The notes under the pieces were generated by a model. It was not told the DNA's origin. It made no database searches and saw nothing but the letters and a program-made list of their open reading frames with translations. Positions 8,904-18,463 of a DNA stretch of 64,000 bases are shown here, piece after piece (position 1 is the stretch's first letter; every line of letters starts with the position of its first letter). The stretch is from an uncultured Cellvibrionales bacterium (lineage in GTDB: Bacteria; Pseudomonadota; Gammaproteobacteria; Pseudomonadales; Cellvibrionaceae): assembly GCA_913020115.1 (NCBI GenBank), contig CAJWBQ010000003.1:1-64000 (forward strand), in the 5' to 3' direction. Made by a program: the position numbers and the translations under genes.

Positions 8904-10004
8904 ATGTCTATTACCGCAGTATACCCAGAACGTTACGATGCACAGCTAGAAGAAAAGCGCGCACGTATGACAGAGTTATTCTCCGCACTAGCTCCGCCAG
9001 ATATTGAAGTATTTAGCTCAGAGCCCCAGCACTATCGCATGCGGGCAGAGTTTAAGATTTGGCAGCAAGATAGCGTAGCGCACTATGCGATGTTTGAACC
9101 AGGGGCGCCACGAACGCCTATATTTATCGAACAATTTCCGATTGGCTCACTGCGCATTAACGAATTAATGATGCCACTGCTCAACACAGTGAACGCCTCA
9201 GATTTACTGCGGCAAAAACTTTTCCAAATTGAATTTTTGACTACCTTAGCGGGTGAAGCATTGGTCACAATGATTTACCACAAAGCTCTCGAAGATGATT
9301 GGCAACTTGAAGCCGAGGCCTTAGAAAAACAACTCAGGTGTAAAATTATCGGCCGCAGTAAAAAACAAAAGCTCGTATTGAGTGAGGACTTTGTTACTGA
9401 GACTCTAAGCCTTAGAGGTCAATACTTTTCATATCAACAGGTAGAAACAGGGTTCACTCAGCCCAACGCCAACGTGTGTGAAAAAATGCTCAACTGGGCA
9501 CTCGATTGTAGTGATAGCATTCAAGGCGACTTGCTAGAACTCTATTGTGGCAACGGAAATTTCACCATTCCTTTGGCAACCCAGTTTGACAAAGTGCTCG
9601 CGACAGAAATCTCCAGCACCTCGGTAAAGTCTGCCAAGGTAAATATTGCCGCGAATCAGTGCAAGAATATAGAAATTGCCCGGATGTCTAGCGAAGAATT
9701 TTCTCAGGCTATGGATAAGGTTCGACCCTTCCGTCGCTTAAAGGATATAGACTTAGACAGCTATAATTTCAGTACAATTTTTGTCGACCCACCCAGATCG
9801 GGCTTAGACGAGCACACCACGCAGATAAGCAAAGGCTTTGATCACATACTCTACATCAGTTGCAACCCAGACACCCTGCGCGAAAACCTTGTCAGTATAT
9901 GCGAAAGCCACAAAATCGAGCGTTTTGCACTGTTTGATCAATTCCCTTACACCCACCACATCGAATGCGGGGTGTTACTGACAAGACGCTCGGCTGAGAG
10001 CTGA
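8904..10004 (+). CDS. trmA: tRNA (uracil-5-)-methyltransferase TrmA
   Basis: A 366-residue enzyme, the same length as E. coli TrmA, that makes 5-methyluridine at position 54 of tRNA. The SAM-binding motif 'LELYCGNGNF' (211-220), 'FVDPPRSGLDE' (293-303), the nucleophile Cys320 in 'YISCNPDTL' and the base Glu354 in 'THHIECG' are all present. It lacks the TRAM domain and cysteine cluster of RlmD. It lies 24 bases after tusE and may be transcribed with the tus genes; it converges on the hybrid kinase with only five bases between stop codons. Confidence 0.95.
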   Translation: MSITAVYPERYDAQLEEKRARMTELFSALAPPDIEVFSSEPQHYRMRAEFKIWQQDSVAHYAMFEPGAPRTPIFIEQFPIGSLRINELMMPLLNTVNASDLLRQKLFQIEFLTTLAGEALVTMIYHKALEDDWQLEAEALEKQLRCKIIGRSKKQKLVLSEDFVTETLSLRGQYFSYQQVETGFTQPNANVCEKMLNWALDCSDSIQGDLLELYCGNGNFTIPLATQFDKVLATEISSTSVKSAKVNIAANQCKNIEIARMSSEEFSQAMDKVRPFRRLKDIDLDSYNFSTIFVDPPRSGLDEHTTQISKGFDHILYISCNPDTLRENLVSICESHKIERFALFDQFPYTHHIECGVLLTRRSAES

Positions 10005-10009
10005 GCCAA

Positions 10010-12295
10010 TTACGACAAGAATTGCGATAGCACGGCCTGCAATGCATCCGACTTCAATGGTTTAGTTAAATGCTCGTTCATACCAGCAGTGCGACCCAGA
10101 TCCCTATGCTCAGACATTGCGTGGGCCGTTAGCGCCACTATCACAACGGCGTCTCTGGTATTTTCAAGCTCACTGCTTCGAATGGCTTTCGTTGCGGTGA
10201 AACCATCCATAATAGGCATTTCGCAATCCATCAAAATAAGATCGTAGGTGTTTGAATTGGTTTTATAGGCCGCTTGATAAAGCTCCAGAGCCTCCACTCC
10301 ATTGTCCGCAACATCCGGCACAATCCCAAAGCGCTTTAACATACCCAGGGCAACCAGTTGGTTCGTGGGGTTATCTTCCACCAACAGCACTCGATGGTTT
10401 GGAAATAAAGGCTTCGCGCTTCGACTTTCTTTAACAGGCAACTTTAATCTATCATTTGAGATTTCGGCAATTGCCTTAGCAGACTCCACAGGTTCTAGTG
10501 GAAGTTCAATTGTAAAAACTGAACCCTCTCCCTCCACACTCGCTACCCTAATGGTGCCTGCCATCAAGCTTGCCAGCTTCCCGCAAATAGCTAAACCCAA
10601 ACCAGTACCTCCAAAGCGGCGAGTAATGGATTTGTCTGCCTGACCGAACGCAGAGAACAAACCCTGTCTTTGAGCCTCGGTAATTCCAATACCCGTATCC
10701 CTAACGCACAGTGTGAATTTAGATCGGTCTCCACTGAGGGCTAACTCCACACGCACCAACCCTTTGTCCGTAAACTTAAAAGCATTACTGAGAAGGTTGA
10801 GTAGTATTTGTCGTAAACGCGTTGGGTCGCCCCAAATTAGACTGGGCACATCAGGTTCGATAACAAACTCAAATTCGACTTCAGGGTGATCTTGTAGATT
10901 AAAAATCATCACACAGTCTTGGAACAATTGGTGCAGACTAAAACTCACTCGCTCAATAGGCATCTTGCCTGCATCAATTTTACTGAAGTCTAGGATATCG
11001 TTAATTACGCTGATCAGTAAATCACCAGAGGCGTGCATAGTATCCAGGTAGTATTTTTGTTTCTTATCTAGGAGAGTATCGCGCAATAAATCTAAGATCC
11101 CTAAGACACCATTTAAGGGTGTACGGATTTCGTGGCTCATTGTAGACAGGAAACGCCCTCTTGCTTCCGCCATTAGTTCTAGCCGTATATTCATGCGGTT
11201 CTTTTCACGATTCGCTCGAAACAGCAACGCCACCAAAAGAAATACAACAAACAACACCGCGACCGCAACAATGAGAATCAAGCGCTGGTCAGCAATGGTA
11301 TTGATGTGCAAGGTCAGCTGATCGTTTTTCTCTGTTATAAGCTTTTCTTGCGCTTCCAGACGACTGGTTTGACGGCTGAGGCGGTCTACGTTTTGATCAA
11401 TTCGATTTGCATAAGAGTCAATTTCAAGTCTTTGCGAGGACAGTACGTCTTCATTCTCGCGAAGACTTTGTGATTTTCCGTCGAGCGCCAGTCTAATCTC
11501 ATCCATATTATTTTCTAAAACCTGCAGCACTCGTTCACGCTCTGCGATCCTGGAACCCTGACGGTTGATAGTCGCTAGCTGCTCAGAAATGTTGCTACCT
11601 TGACGGGATATAATCTCTGCCTGCTTAGCCAGCTCTGCTTGCTGCTCAAGGATGCTGCTTTTCTGAGACTCTGCCAGCTTTAAGGCTTCAGCAAGCTCTG
11701 CCTCGGTTTCCTTATACAATTCAGCGCCATCTAATTCAGTACCACCATAAAGGGTGATGTCTTTCGATAAAACAAACCCTTCTACCAATAAGCTCGAACG
11801 ATTGATCTCAAAGGAGAGCCTGTTGTCGGCGGGCAGAACAAAATTAATCATTACGTGGTGCTTGTCGATGACCTGATCAGAAATCATCAAGGTGCCACTA
11901 CCCTTGGTCATACGAGCAAGCGCTGCCATACGGGTATTGTATTTCACGTCGACGATCAACACTTCAACACTGCTCGCGGCATTCATCTTTCTCAATTGAA
12001 TGACACGAATTCTTTTACCGCGAATTTTGGTGTTACTAAGGGACTTAAATATGGCCTGAAACATTGCTGGATCATCACCATAGTAACCTAAGACAAGCGT
12101 TTCTAGAGCGCGATCGTTAGGCCATCGAACATGGCCAAGAATTTTTCGAATCAATATGACTTTGCCCTGCTCAAGGGACACGGCCTGTTTTTCAGCAGGA
12201 GCAGAGCCTGCATTGAAGGGCATAAGAAGCAGGCCGAACATCAGAAATGTGACTAAAAGCGGTAAGCTGTTGGAGTTGGTACCCCGAGATACCAT
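10010..12295 (-). CDS. Hybrid sensor histidine kinase with periplasmic YfiR-like domain
   Basis: A 761-residue hybrid kinase. In order: signal/anchor segment (about 8-30), a YfiR (DUF4154)-like periplasmic domain (about 40-175) with 'VRWPND', 'GYYGDDPAMF' and 'LSFEINRSS', a long coiled coil with repeated 'ISRQGSNISEQLA'-type heptads (about 195-335), a membrane segment (about 338-360), HisKA with His388 in 'MSHEIRTPLNG', HATPase with 'DTGIGI' and 'GGTGLGLAI', and a receiver with 'LLVEDNPTN', 'DLILMDCEMPIMDG' and 'LTKPL'. YfiR normally acts as a separate redox-sensing partner of a diguanylate cyclase; here it is fused as sensor. I prefer the ATG at 12295, preceded by GAGG, over the ATG 23 codons upstream. 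No cognate regulator is adjacent. Confidence 0.85.
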   Translation of the reverse strand: MVSRGTNSNSLPLLVTFLMFGLLLMPFNAGSAPAEKQAVSLEQGKVILIRKILGHVRWPNDRALETLVLGYYGDDPAMFQAIFKSLSNTKIRGKRIRVIQLRKMNAASSVEVLIVDVKYNTRMAALARMTKGSGTLMISDQVIDKHHVMINFVLPADNRLSFEINRSSLLVEGFVLSKDITLYGGTELDGAELYKETEAELAEALKLAESQKSSILEQQAELAKQAEIISRQGSNISEQLATINRQGSRIAERERVLQVLENNMDEIRLALDGKSQSLRENEDVLSSQRLEIDSYANRIDQNVDRLSRQTSRLEAQEKLITEKNDQLTLHINTIADQRLILIVAVAVLFVVFLLVALLFRANREKNRMNIRLELMAEARGRFLSTMSHEIRTPLNGVLGILDLLRDTLLDKKQKYYLDTMHASGDLLISVINDILDFSKIDAGKMPIERVSFSLHQLFQDCVMIFNLQDHPEVEFEFVIEPDVPSLIWGDPTRLRQILLNLLSNAFKFTDKGLVRVELALSGDRSKFTLCVRDTGIGITEAQRQGLFSAFGQADKSITRRFGGTGLGLAICGKLASLMAGTIRVASVEGEGSVFTIELPLEPVESAKAIAEISNDRLKLPVKESRSAKPLFPNHRVLLVEDNPTNQLVALGMLKRFGIVPDVADNGVEALELYQAAYKTNSNTYDLILMDCEMPIMDGFTATKAIRSSELENTRDAVVIVALTAHAMSEHRDLGRTAGMNEHLTKPLKSDALQAVLSQFLS

Positions 12296-12508
12296 AGACC
12301 AGCCCTCATTTAAAATGCCAAAAAATAAACTAATATCTCCTTTTGAAGTACTGCCCCAAACCACATACCTGTGTGCCAGATTTAATAATAATAGCTTAAA
12401 GGAATTAATCCGTCTCCACCTCCATCACCTATTATGCGAATAAGTCATAAAAAGTTCGTCAAATTGCGATTTTTAAGCGTAAAGCTAGGAGTTGCGCTAC
12501 CGCATCAA

Positions 12509-12967
12509 TTAGAAGACCAGCCCCTTTATGCGCGTTGCCGCCTCGACAACGGCCGCCTTATGTTCACTTTCCAAGGCCACCCTTTGCTTTTCAAATACCC
12601 TCTGCTGCTTATTGCTTAAGGCTTTCCACTGCGCAAGGATAGGAATGTGGTCAGTTGCAAGTGCCAGCACATAGAACGCGTCATATTGTTTAGTTATGTG
12701 GCTTTCCAGGCCCAAACTATCAAGCAGCACCTTAATTCTGATACTCGCCTCAGTTAAAGAAAGTTGACCCTCCAAAGCCCCATGAGCAATAATTTGTATA
12801 CTCTGGTTAATGCGCCGACGTTGATCGATGTTTTCTTTTTCTAAGGCCTCCTCTTGCTCTTTTTCCTCTGCGACCTTAACCCAGACCTTACGCTGTAAAT
12901 AAATGGCGTAGGCAGCCAAAACAGCAATAATCACCAAACCTACCAACAACAAGCCCATCAACAACAT
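12509..12967 (-). CDS. DUF2489 family membrane-anchored protein
   Basis: A 152-residue protein with one N-terminal membrane segment ('LLMGLLLVGLVIIAVLAAYAIYL', shown here only in part as LLVGLVIIAVLAAY) and a charged helical cytoplasmic part. It fits the DUF2489 family of gammaproteobacteria, which has no known function. The start ATG overlaps the stop codon of the upstream permease gene (TGATG) and has a GGAG box eight bases before it, so I reject the 20-codon upstream extension. It is the last gene of a three-gene operon with the AEC permease and rmuC. Confidence 0.65.
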   Translation of the reverse strand: MLLMGLLLVGLVIIAVLAAYAIYLQRKVWVKVAEEKEQEEALEKENIDQRRRINQSIQIIAHGALEGQLSLTEASIRIKVLLDSLGLESHITKQYDAFYVLALATDHIPILAQWKALSNKQQRVFEKQRVALESEHKAAVVEAATRIKGLVF

Positions 12968-13914
12968 CAAATTAACTCCAAAGACTTCAAAAAAAACAAA
13001 CCGGTACTGACAGTAATAATTGACCAAAGTGTACTCATTGCAACGATATTGGCCGCTAACTCACTATTTCCCTTCATCGCTTCTACCATTACGTAACTAG
13101 CGGCAGCCGTGGGAGCTGACACCATCAGAAACAAAACCCCAAGCGGCATTCCACGGATACCGAAGGCCGTCGCTATAGCGAGGCACAGCAAGGGCATCAC
13201 CAGCAATTTCATTAGCGAGGCCCAAGCGGCTATTTTTGAGGCTCGCCGCAAACTCTGAAAACTGAATGTTGCGCCGATACACAACAGCGCCAGAGGCAAT
13301 GTCATACTTGCAAAGTATTCACCGGTATCTTGCAATACCGCTGGTAGCCCGACATTAAGTAATTTAAGCGCAAAAGACAGTACGATAGCGATGATCAAGG
13401 GGTTGGAGAAAATACCGACAAAAATGGGCCTTAACCTATGTTCACGACCTGGCTGCAAAGTACTGGTCAATGCCGTTACTGACAGTATATTGTACAGCAC
13501 CGTTACAAAAGCCATCATCATAGAGGCTAGCGCCAAACCTTCATCTCCGTATGCTTTTGCCGAGAAAGCCAAGCCAATAACCCCTAAGTTACTGCGAAAA
13601 CTCCCCTGTACAAAGACTCCCCTATCCCGCGGTTCACTTACGATCAGGGGAGAAATTAGCCATGAGACAAAAAATATCACCAAGGTCGAAAGAAAGGCTA
13701 TAACAATGGTAGGGACGCTTTCTTCCGTCGGCATAGCCGCATTTTGTATGCTCAGAAACAACAAAGTCGGCAAACAAACTTTAAACACTAAGCTAGACGC
13801 TGTATTTATGAACTCATAAGAGATCAAACCAATACGCTTTAGCCAGCAACCCAGAGTAATAATGATAAAAATGGGGCCGGTAATGGAGAGCGCAAAACTG
13901 AGCGATTCAATCAA
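12967..13914 (-). CDS. AEC family transporter (auxin efflux carrier/malate permease type)
   Basis: A 315-residue membrane protein with about ten hydrophobic segments in two halves, typical of the AEC family (PF03547): 'TGPIFIIITLGCWLKRIGLI' at the N-terminus and 'GVLFLMVSAPTAAASYVM' in the second half. Bacterial members export or import organic anions such as malate; the substrate here cannot be told. It starts four bases after the rmuC stop codon and its stop overlaps the DUF2489 start, so the three genes should be one transcript. Confidence 0.85.
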   Translation of the reverse strand: MIESLSFALSITGPIFIIITLGCWLKRIGLISYEFINTASSLVFKVCLPTLLFLSIQNAAMPTEESVPTIVIAFLSTLVIFFVSWLISPLIVSEPRDRGVFVQGSFRSNLGVIGLAFSAKAYGDEGLALASMMMAFVTVLYNILSVTALTSTLQPGREHRLRPIFVGIFSNPLIIAIVLSFALKLLNVGLPAVLQDTGEYFASMTLPLALLCIGATFSFQSLRRASKIAAWASLMKLLVMPLLCLAIATAFGIRGMPLGVLFLMVSAPTAAASYVMVEAMKGNSELAANIVAMSTLWSIITVSTGLFFLKSLELI

Positions 13915-13918
13915 AATT

Positions 13919-15256
13919 CTACTTCTCAGTTTCGTCTAGTAAGGCAGGCACTTCCGCGTCTTCAAGGACCTTCACGGAAATCGTTTTCTTGGTTTTCGCC
14001 CCTAGGGTTTTAATATCTTCTACCCGTTTAACAAGGTTGCCTCGGCCTGTTTTCAATCGCTTTTGTGTGATTTCATAGGCATCTTGTGTTTTATTTAGCG
14101 CGCGACCGATATCATCGACAGAATCGAGCAATAGTACAAACTGGTCATAGAGCCCCCCTGCTTGTTTAGCAATTTTTTCGGCATTCTTGTTCTGTTTTTC
14201 ATAGCGCCAAACGCCTTCAACTGTACGGAGAGTTGCGAGCAAGGTGGTAGGGCTCACAAGAATGACATGTTTATCGTAAGCCTCTTTGAAAAGTGCCGGC
14301 TCATGTTGCAGTGCTAACATGAAGGCCGCTTCTATAGGCATGAAAATGAATACGAAATCCAAACTGCGTATTCCATCCAATTTTTCATAATCTTTTATGC
14401 TAAGACCATTTATATGATTTCGCAAAGAGGCGATATGCTGCTTAAGGTACTGCTTTTGCGCATCTTCATCTTCTTCACTGCAATATCGCTCGTAATCGAC
14501 TAAAGATACTTTAGCGTCGATAATTATGTCTTTATTGTCGGGAAGTCTCACAATAACATCTGGTGCACGCCTGTTGCCGTCCTCGTTTTGCAGTGATACT
14601 TGAGTCTCGTACTCACGTCCTTTTTGTAGACCCGAATCTTCAAGGAGCCGCTCCAATATCACTTCACCCCAATTACCCTGGGCTTTGTTGTCACCCTTTA
14701 GCGCTCGGGCCAAACCAACGGCGTCATTGCTAATCTGCTGCGTCTGCTTTTGCAGCTCACCAATCTGACCGACTAATTTATTGCGCTCGGCGTTTTCTTT
14801 TTCATAGACATCTTCAACTTTTTTGCGAAACTCTTTGAGCTGCTCACGTAGTGGTTCGATATTAGTTTTGAGTGCCGCCTGGCTATGCAGGTTAAATTCC
14901 TGCTGCTTGCTGGTAAAAATTCGATTCGCTAAGTTCTCGAATTCTTTCGCCAAGCCCTGTTTAGCCTCATTTAACAGACTCAGCTGATTATTATAATGCT
15001 TTTCTGCCTGAGTAAGCCGATCACTCGCCAGCAACTCGCCCCGCTCAGCGGCTTCCGCTCTAGCGGTCAAAGCCATATTGCTTTGTTGCAGTTCCTGATT
15101 GAAGTTTTCAGCCTGTATTTGGGCGTGCTCGATTTGTGTGATTTCGCGGCGATTTGACTGTCGCAGCAGTACGCTACTGAGCAAAGCTCCTACCAATACA
15201 CCCACCAAACTAAGGCCCAAACCCAGAAGCCCCAATAATTCAAGATTGTCGATCAA
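13919..15256 (-). CDS. rmuC: DNA recombination protein RmuC
   Basis: A 445-residue RmuC-family protein: N-terminal membrane anchor (about 5-30), long coiled coil (about 35-190), then a PD-(D/E)XK-type nuclease core with 'NWGEVILERLLEDSGL', 'PDVIVRLPDNKDIIIDAKVSL' (D and DxK positions) and 'SLDFVFIFMPIEAAF'. RmuC limits recombination at inverted repeats in E. coli, probably by trimming DNA structures. It heads the operon with an AEC permease and a DUF2489 gene, and is divergent from a TPR gene. Confidence 0.92.
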   Translation of the reverse strand: MIDNLELLGLLGLGLSLVGVLVGALLSSVLLRQSNRREITQIEHAQIQAENFNQELQQSNMALTARAEAAERGELLASDRLTQAEKHYNNQLSLLNEAKQGLAKEFENLANRIFTSKQQEFNLHSQAALKTNIEPLREQLKEFRKKVEDVYEKENAERNKLVGQIGELQKQTQQISNDAVGLARALKGDNKAQGNWGEVILERLLEDSGLQKGREYETQVSLQNEDGNRRAPDVIVRLPDNKDIIIDAKVSLVDYERYCSEEDEDAQKQYLKQHIASLRNHINGLSIKDYEKLDGIRSLDFVFIFMPIEAAFMLALQHEPALFKEAYDKHVILVSPTTLLATLRTVEGVWRYEKQNKNAEKIAKQAGGLYDQFVLLLDSVDDIGRALNKTQDAYEITQKRLKTGRGNLVKRVEDIKTLGAKTKKTISVKVLEDAEVPALLDETEK

Positions 15257-15352
15257 TTTATGCTCCCGCTGTACTATTTCTGTATCCCTAGTTATTATTT
15301 CCCTAGAGACAAATTCCCTACTTAAACCCTTTAATTCCCGGAGCCCTAGACA

Positions 15353-15814
15353 ATGCCTGTACTGGATTTCGAGCTAAGCCAAGCCACAAAGGGCACGCTT
15401 ACCGAAGATCAGCTAAATAATATTAAGCAAATCTGTTCTGAGGGCTATACTTGTTACGATGCAAGCAATTACAAGGCGGCACTGCGGCTATTCTATCAAG
15501 CTTGGCTTATTCTACCTAAGCCTCAATCGGCTTATAAAGCCTCGGGCTGGGTATTAACGGCCATCGGTGATACCTATTACCGCTTAAATCGACACTCTCA
15601 GGCCATCGAGGCCTTGAGTTCAGCGATGCATTGCGATGGCATTGATCAAAACCCATTCGTTTTCCTAAGACTGGGGCAAAGCTATTACGACAGCGGAGAA
15701 ATCAGCTTGGCTCGACGGGAGCTGTTTAAAGCATGGAATAAAGGAGGAGAAATTGTATTCAAATCGGAACCACCACAATATTACTCGGCTATCGAGGACT
15801 TACTGGGTTTCTAG
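15353..15814 (+). CDS. Small TPR-repeat protein
   Basis: A 153-residue soluble protein made mostly of tetratricopeptide repeats: 'EGYTCYDASNYKAALRLFYQAWLILP', then 'TAIGDTYYRLNRHSQAIEALSSAM' and 'LRLGQSYYDSGEISLARRELFKAW' (each cited in part). About three and a half repeats span residues 25-130. No signal peptide or enzyme domain is visible, so it is probably an adaptor of unknown partner. It is divergent from rmuC. Confidence 0.75.
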   Translation: MPVLDFELSQATKGTLTEDQLNNIKQICSEGYTCYDASNYKAALRLFYQAWLILPKPQSAYKASGWVLTAIGDTYYRLNRHSQAIEALSSAMHCDGIDQNPFVFLRLGQSYYDSGEISLARRELFKAWNKGGEIVFKSEPPQYYSAIEDLLGF

Positions 15815-15973
15815 CATAAAGGTGCGTGGTAAGAAGTGTGACATTCATCATTCTTATGCAATAAACCCGAGCGATTCTCAAATTTGATGATTGCAATGCC
15901 AATTGGCTGTGTTAAATTGGTTCGAAATGGGCTGAGACCCACCATTGATTTACTCCAAGAGGAAATGCGTTCT

Positions 15974-16264
15974 ATGTCTATTTTGTCTAAAACCCTCGCC
16001 GCTAGCAGCTTTATTCTTTTCACTAACTTTGCTGTAGCCTGCGACAAACCGGCAAGCCCCTCTTTGCCCGATCCTGAAACTGCGGTAACGCCACAGATGA
16101 TCAAGGCCAAAAATGACGTGAAAACCTATTTGGCCAGTGCGGAAGCTTACTTAAAATGTAACATCAGCACCAAGCAACACAACGGCATGGTTGATGACAT
16201 GAAGTCGGTTGCCGACGGATTCAACAAAATTGTTCGTTCATACAAAGCCCGCATGGCTGGCTAG
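15974..16264 (+). CDS. Small secreted protein of unknown function
   Basis: A 96-residue protein with a clear signal peptide ('MSILSKTLAASSFILFTNF...'), probably cleaved by signal peptidase I after Ala-Val-Ala, leaving a mature protein that begins with cysteine. The lipobox is not canonical (position -3 is Ala), but a lipoprotein cannot be excluded. The mature part is short and helical, with a central 'AEAYLKCN' and a second cysteine that could pair with the first. I choose the ATG at 15974, which has AGAGG 11 bases upstream; in-frame ATGs at 15965 and earlier would spoil the signal peptide. I do not recognise the family. A strong terminator follows. Confidence 0.65.
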   Translation: MSILSKTLAASSFILFTNFAVACDKPASPSLPDPETAVTPQMIKAKNDVKTYLASAEAYLKCNISTKQHNGMVDDMKSVADGFNKIVRSYKARMAG

Positions 16265-16290
16265 TTCACCACACGGCTGGTGAAAAAGAT

Positions 16291-16316
16291 AAAAAAGCGA
16301 GCTTGCTCGCTTTTTT
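16291..16316. terminator. Bidirectional terminator between convergent genes
   Basis: A6-GCGAGC-TT-GCTCGC-T6: a symmetric hairpin with A and T runs on both sides, so it can stop transcription from either direction. It lies between the small secreted-protein gene and the PAS-GGDEF-EAL gene, and its right arm reaches the stop codon of the latter (16315-16317). Confidence 0.9.
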
Positions 16317-18378
16317 ATTGCTCGCCGTGCTTGTTGTCCCAATTAAACAGCGCGACTAAAAATTCATCGGCCGGTAGTGGCTTAGCGTAATAGTAGCCTT
16401 GCCCGTAGTCGCAACCATTTTCTCGCAGAAAATCGATTTGCCCCTTGGTTTCAACACCTTCCGCAATAACCTTTCTATTAAGCTTCTTTGCCAGCGTAAT
16501 AATAAGTGAGGTTATTTCTCTATCATCGCTGTTATTGGGCAGATCTTTAACGAAGGAGCGATCGATCTTTAATATATCGACAGGGAGCTGCTTCAAGTAA
16601 CTTAGCGACGAATAGCCCGTACCAAAATCATCAATTGCCAGGCTCACGCCTAAGCTTCTAATGTCACTTAGCTGATCAATAACGTTATTAATATTATCCA
16701 TCAGTAAGCTTTCAGTTACCTCAAGCTCAAGTAGCTCTGGACTTAGGCGGAATTCATCTAGTACCGAGCTTAAACATTGAACAAAATCTCCTTGGCTCAA
16801 TTGCCTTGCGGACAAATTTACCGATATTTTCAAGTCTAACTTGAGCGCTTTTTGCACACACTTAATTTGCTGGGCGGCAGTTCTCAGCACCCACTTACCA
16901 ATGGGGACAATTAAACCCGTCTCTTCTGCGATGGGGATGAAATCAATGGGCCCAATATTGCCTTTACTTGGATGCTTCCAGCGAATTAAGGCTTCAGCTC
17001 CGACTATTTCGCCCGTGATCAAATCTACCTGGGGTTGATAATGTAGACTAAACTGTTGATGTTTCACCGCCTCACGTAAATCGTGCTCTAATTCCATTCG
17101 TGACTCTAATAGGCGATTCATATCAGAGGTATAAAAACGGAAATTGTTACGCCCCTTCTCTTTAGCTTGATACATCGCCATATCGGCATTTTTCATCAAG
17201 AGGTCAATCTGTTTACCGTCGTGAGGCGCCACTGTAATACCAATACTGCTACTCACGGTCACTTCTGTGCCCTTCAGGTTTATGGGCTTCGCCAATTCCG
17301 CCAGCAACTTGTTGGCGACTATAGATGCATACTGAGGGCTGCCAACTCGACTTAGTAACACACCAAATTCGTCCCCTCCAAGGCGACCAACAATGTCTTC
17401 ATCCCGCAGACATCCAGTCAACCTGCATGCAACCTCGATCAATAATAGGTCCCCTGCCTCATGACCCATTGTGTCATTGATGCGCTTGAAGTGATCTAAG
17501 TCAAGGTACAGCAAGGCACTTTGATTGCCATCACGCTCACTCCGGCGCAACTCCATACCCAATTGTTCTTTAAAAAGGCCGCGGTTGGAAATACCCGTCA
17601 ATACATCGTAGTAAGCGAGCTTTTCCATTTCCTTCTGCTGGGCTTTTACATCGCTGACATCCCGTCCAGCACAGGAAAATTTGCGCAGGCCGCTTGAATC
17701 CTGACCTAGCTCAGAAATTATTTGCTGCACCCAAAATGAAGTTCCGTCTTTACGGTAGGCTCGGTACTCACCCCGCCAACTCCCCTCTTCTAAGAGCGAT
17801 CTCTTAATGTCAGCTACGCTGTCGCGGAGAAAGCTTTTTGACCCAAGCAAAGCCCCGAACTCAGGCTGCTGCTGTAAATCTTCTAGGCTAAACCCCGTAA
17901 AATCCGTAAAGTGGCTGTTGATATATTGAGGCGCCCAGTTTTGATCAAAAATTACCACAAGGCTTCGACTGTACTCCACTACACTTCTAAACATTTCAGT
18001 ATTGCGGTCCGCTTCCGCGAGGGCGTCAACACTAGAATTGAGGCGGCTAATTAGCAGTAATCGCCGTGAAAAATACATCGCCGCGACCGTCAAGGCCAAG
18101 ATAAAAAGAATACTCGCAGCCGATTTTTGAGTATGTTTGTAAACAAGGAATTCTATTTGATCGCTCGTAAACGGCTGTGCGCTTTGCACTTGTTGATGCA
18201 ATCCGACAACGAGTTCTCGAGTGTGATTTTCAAGCACAAACAAAGCGGCCAAAAATATAAGAGCCAGCAGTAGTGACAGAAATATCACAATTTTTGTTTT
18301 ACTCGATAACGATGCAAATATAAACAATCTTAACAACCTGTTTTTGCCAAATTCTCGAAGTATAGACCCAGCGTACAT
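16315..18378 (-). CDS. PAS-GGDEF-EAL c-di-GMP turnover protein
   Basis: A 687-residue membrane protein. Two membrane segments (about 28-50 and 88-106) flank a short periplasmic loop; then a PAS domain with PAC motif (about 128-250), a GGDEF domain with intact 'LGGDEF' and an RxxD inhibitory site (RDED) five residues before it, and an EAL domain with 'GAEALIRWKHP', 'ESLLMDNI', 'IDDFGTGYSSLSYL' and 'IAEGVE'. Both active sites look complete, so it could make and degrade c-di-GMP; which activity dominates is not visible. It shares a terminator with the convergent upstream gene. Confidence 0.9.
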   Translation of the reverse strand: MYAGSILREFGKNRLLRLFIFASLSSKTKIVIFLSLLLALIFLAALFVLENHTRELVVGLHQQVQSAQPFTSDQIEFLVYKHTQKSAASILFILALTVAAMYFSRRLLLISRLNSSVDALAEADRNTEMFRSVVEYSRSLVVIFDQNWAPQYINSHFTDFTGFSLEDLQQQPEFGALLGSKSFLRDSVADIKRSLLEEGSWRGEYRAYRKDGTSFWVQQIISELGQDSSGLRKFSCAGRDVSDVKAQQKEMEKLAYYDVLTGISNRGLFKEQLGMELRRSERDGNQSALLYLDLDHFKRINDTMGHEAGDLLLIEVACRLTGCLRDEDIVGRLGGDEFGVLLSRVGSPQYASIVANKLLAELAKPINLKGTEVTVSSSIGITVAPHDGKQIDLLMKNADMAMYQAKEKGRNNFRFYTSDMNRLLESRMELEHDLREAVKHQQFSLHYQPQVDLITGEIVGAEALIRWKHPSKGNIGPIDFIPIAEETGLIVPIGKWVLRTAAQQIKCVQKALKLDLKISVNLSARQLSQGDFVQCLSSVLDEFRLSPELLELEVTESLLMDNINNVIDQLSDIRSLGVSLAIDDFGTGYSSLSYLKQLPVDILKIDRSFVKDLPNNSDDREITSLIITLAKKLNRKVIAEGVETKGQIDFLRENGCDYGQGYYYAKPLPADEFLVALFNWDNKHGEQ

Positions 18379-18463
18379 AATACAGTTTAGTTTATCAGGC
18401 TGGAATCACTAAAATCATCTCGATGACGTGGTTTAGCCCCCATAATTATGGCATCATGCGGCC

